DNA of 14,491 nt from Peptococcaceae bacterium BRH_c23 (lineage in GTDB: Bacteria; Bacillota_B; Desulfitobacteriia; Desulfitobacteriales; Desulfitobacteriaceae). The position numbers were made by a program, and so were the translations under genes. The notes under the pieces were generated by a model. The model worked only from the letters and a program-made list of their open reading frames with translations, made no database searches and was not told the origin of the DNA. Within the stretch, counting starts at the first letter, position 1; the number at the start of each line of letters is the position of its first letter. The stretch spans positions 1-14,491 of the forward strand of contig LADV01000135.1 of the NCBI GenBank assembly GCA_000961805.1. The letters are read 5' to 3'. Positions 13,933 through 14,491 of the stretch are shown in pieces.

Positions 13933-14491
13933 TCACGCGGCCCGGTCATGGGCGCTACGCCACTGTCGAACATGCGGACACACTTCGACTCGACGATACT
14001 TTGTTTCTTGATACTTGGGCATTTCTCGGCCTGCGGTGATCTCTCCCTTCATGCCTTTATCTCGAATATTGGACGCTCCGACAACATCTCGATGACCGGT
14101 TGCTTTGCACGCTGGGCAACCATAGTTTCTTGAAGATTGTTTCGTGAACGTTCCACAGACAGGGCAGGTTCCCGTAGTATAGGCCTCATTGATTCTCTCA
14201 AGGATAACCCCATGTCGTTTCGCTTTATACTCGAGCTTTCTTCGAAGTTCACCGAACGGCCAATTCGAAAGTTTTTGATTCACCTTACGTGAACGCTTGT
14301 TACGCGAGCTTTGCTGAACCCCGTCAGGATTCCCTATGTAGAGTTTCTTAATACCACGTTCGACACACCAATCAAGGGCCATTTTTGAGAGACAATGCAG
14401 GGCATAGTCAACCTTCCTGAACATCCGAGCCTAAGAAATTTCGTTTCCTACGAACCAGTTTCCAGTAGGCCTTAGACCCTTTACGCTTTTT
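13933..14491 (-). pseudogene. tnpB: TnpB (IS200/IS605 OrfB) nuclease, frameshifted and partial
   Basis: TnpB is the RNA-guided nuclease of IS200/IS605 elements. The main frame (163 codons from ATG 14424) holds ALDWCVERGIKKLYIGNPDGV, the RuvC-II glutamate in ERINEAYTT, a CPVCG...CPAC zinc finger and the RuvC-III aspartate in GHRDVVGASNI. Upstream, from 14491 to about 14429, a second frame reads KKRKGSKAYWKLVRRKRNFLG, clearly the preceding TnpB segment, but offset by one base. In the ATG frame a UAG lies just before the ATG. A one-base shift around 14420-14430 therefore breaks the gene. The N-terminus and RuvC-I aspartate lie outside the window. Without the shift this would be an ordinary intact C-terminal part, so a sequencing error is a real alternative. 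Confidence 0.75.

Larger units (their letters stand above)
13802..14491 (-). mobile_element. IS200/IS605-group element, tnpB side, truncated by the window edge
   Basis: A TnpB reading frame and a downstream hairpin end (13807-13846) form the right portion of an IS605/IS1341-type element. The left end lies beyond base 14491, so whether a tnpA is present is unknown. The right boundary near 13802 is inferred from the GTTCAA that follows the terminal hairpin. Confidence 0.7.

Noticed and set aside
13858..14133. Plus-strand 91-aa ORF across the tnpB region
   Set aside because: It is antisense to the TnpB zinc finger and RuvC-III region, which has clear homology on the minus strand.

Overview
The window most likely comes from an anaerobic, pyrrolysine-using Firmicute of the Desulfitobacterium/Desulfosporosinus type. 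The reasons are moderate GC, low-GC Gram-positive style ribosome binding sites, two methylamine methyltransferase genes with an in-frame UAG at the pyrrolysine position, a tungsten-type aldehyde oxidoreductase and sigma-54 control. The genus is inference. No rRNA, tRNA or CRISPR array was seen.

Layout. Bases 1-447 are non-coding: a perfect 56-bp palindrome, a second dyad, a terminator-like hairpin and a clear -24/-12 (sigma-54) promoter. Then come a class III aminotransferase (448-1827), dimethylamine methyltransferase mtbB with Pyl (1959-3347), its corrinoid protein mtbC (3394-4044) and trimethylamine methyltransferase mttB with Pyl (4070-5590). After a weak terminator follow a MoaD/ThiS-like sulfur carrier (5953-6186), an aldehyde ferredoxin oxidoreductase (6234-7997) and a second MttB-family protein without pyrrolysine (8003-9472), closed by a strong terminator. 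Bases 9473-10180 are non-coding and hold more dyads and a second sigma-54 promoter, which drives a LarA-type nickel-pincer racemase homologue (10181-11419). A sigma-54-dependent activator with CBS-like, PAS, AAA+ and HTH parts follows (11553-13331) and ends in a strong bidirectional terminator. On the minus strand are a small thiamine-binding-type (MTH1187/YkoF) protein (13434-13670) and a frameshifted TnpB fragment with its right end (13802-14491), cut by the window edge.

How it may work together (inference). The set reads as a complete route for a quaternary trimethylammonium compound. The non-Pyl MttB homologue would remove the first methyl, MttB the second and MtbB the remaining ones, all onto MtbC. 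The aminotransferase would turn the resulting primary amine into an aldehyde, AOR would oxidise that to an acid while reducing ferredoxin, and the LarA homologue would invert a 2-hydroxy acid. L-carnitine fits especially well: full demethylation, transamination and oxidation would give D-malate, which a malate racemase could convert to L-malate. The same dyad, ATGAA-N4-TTCAT, lies upstream of both sigma-54 promoters, which suggests that the activator encoded in the window controls both transcription units. Corrinoid reactivation, methyl transfer to folate, pyrrolysine biosynthesis and LarBCE-type cofactor genes are not in the window.
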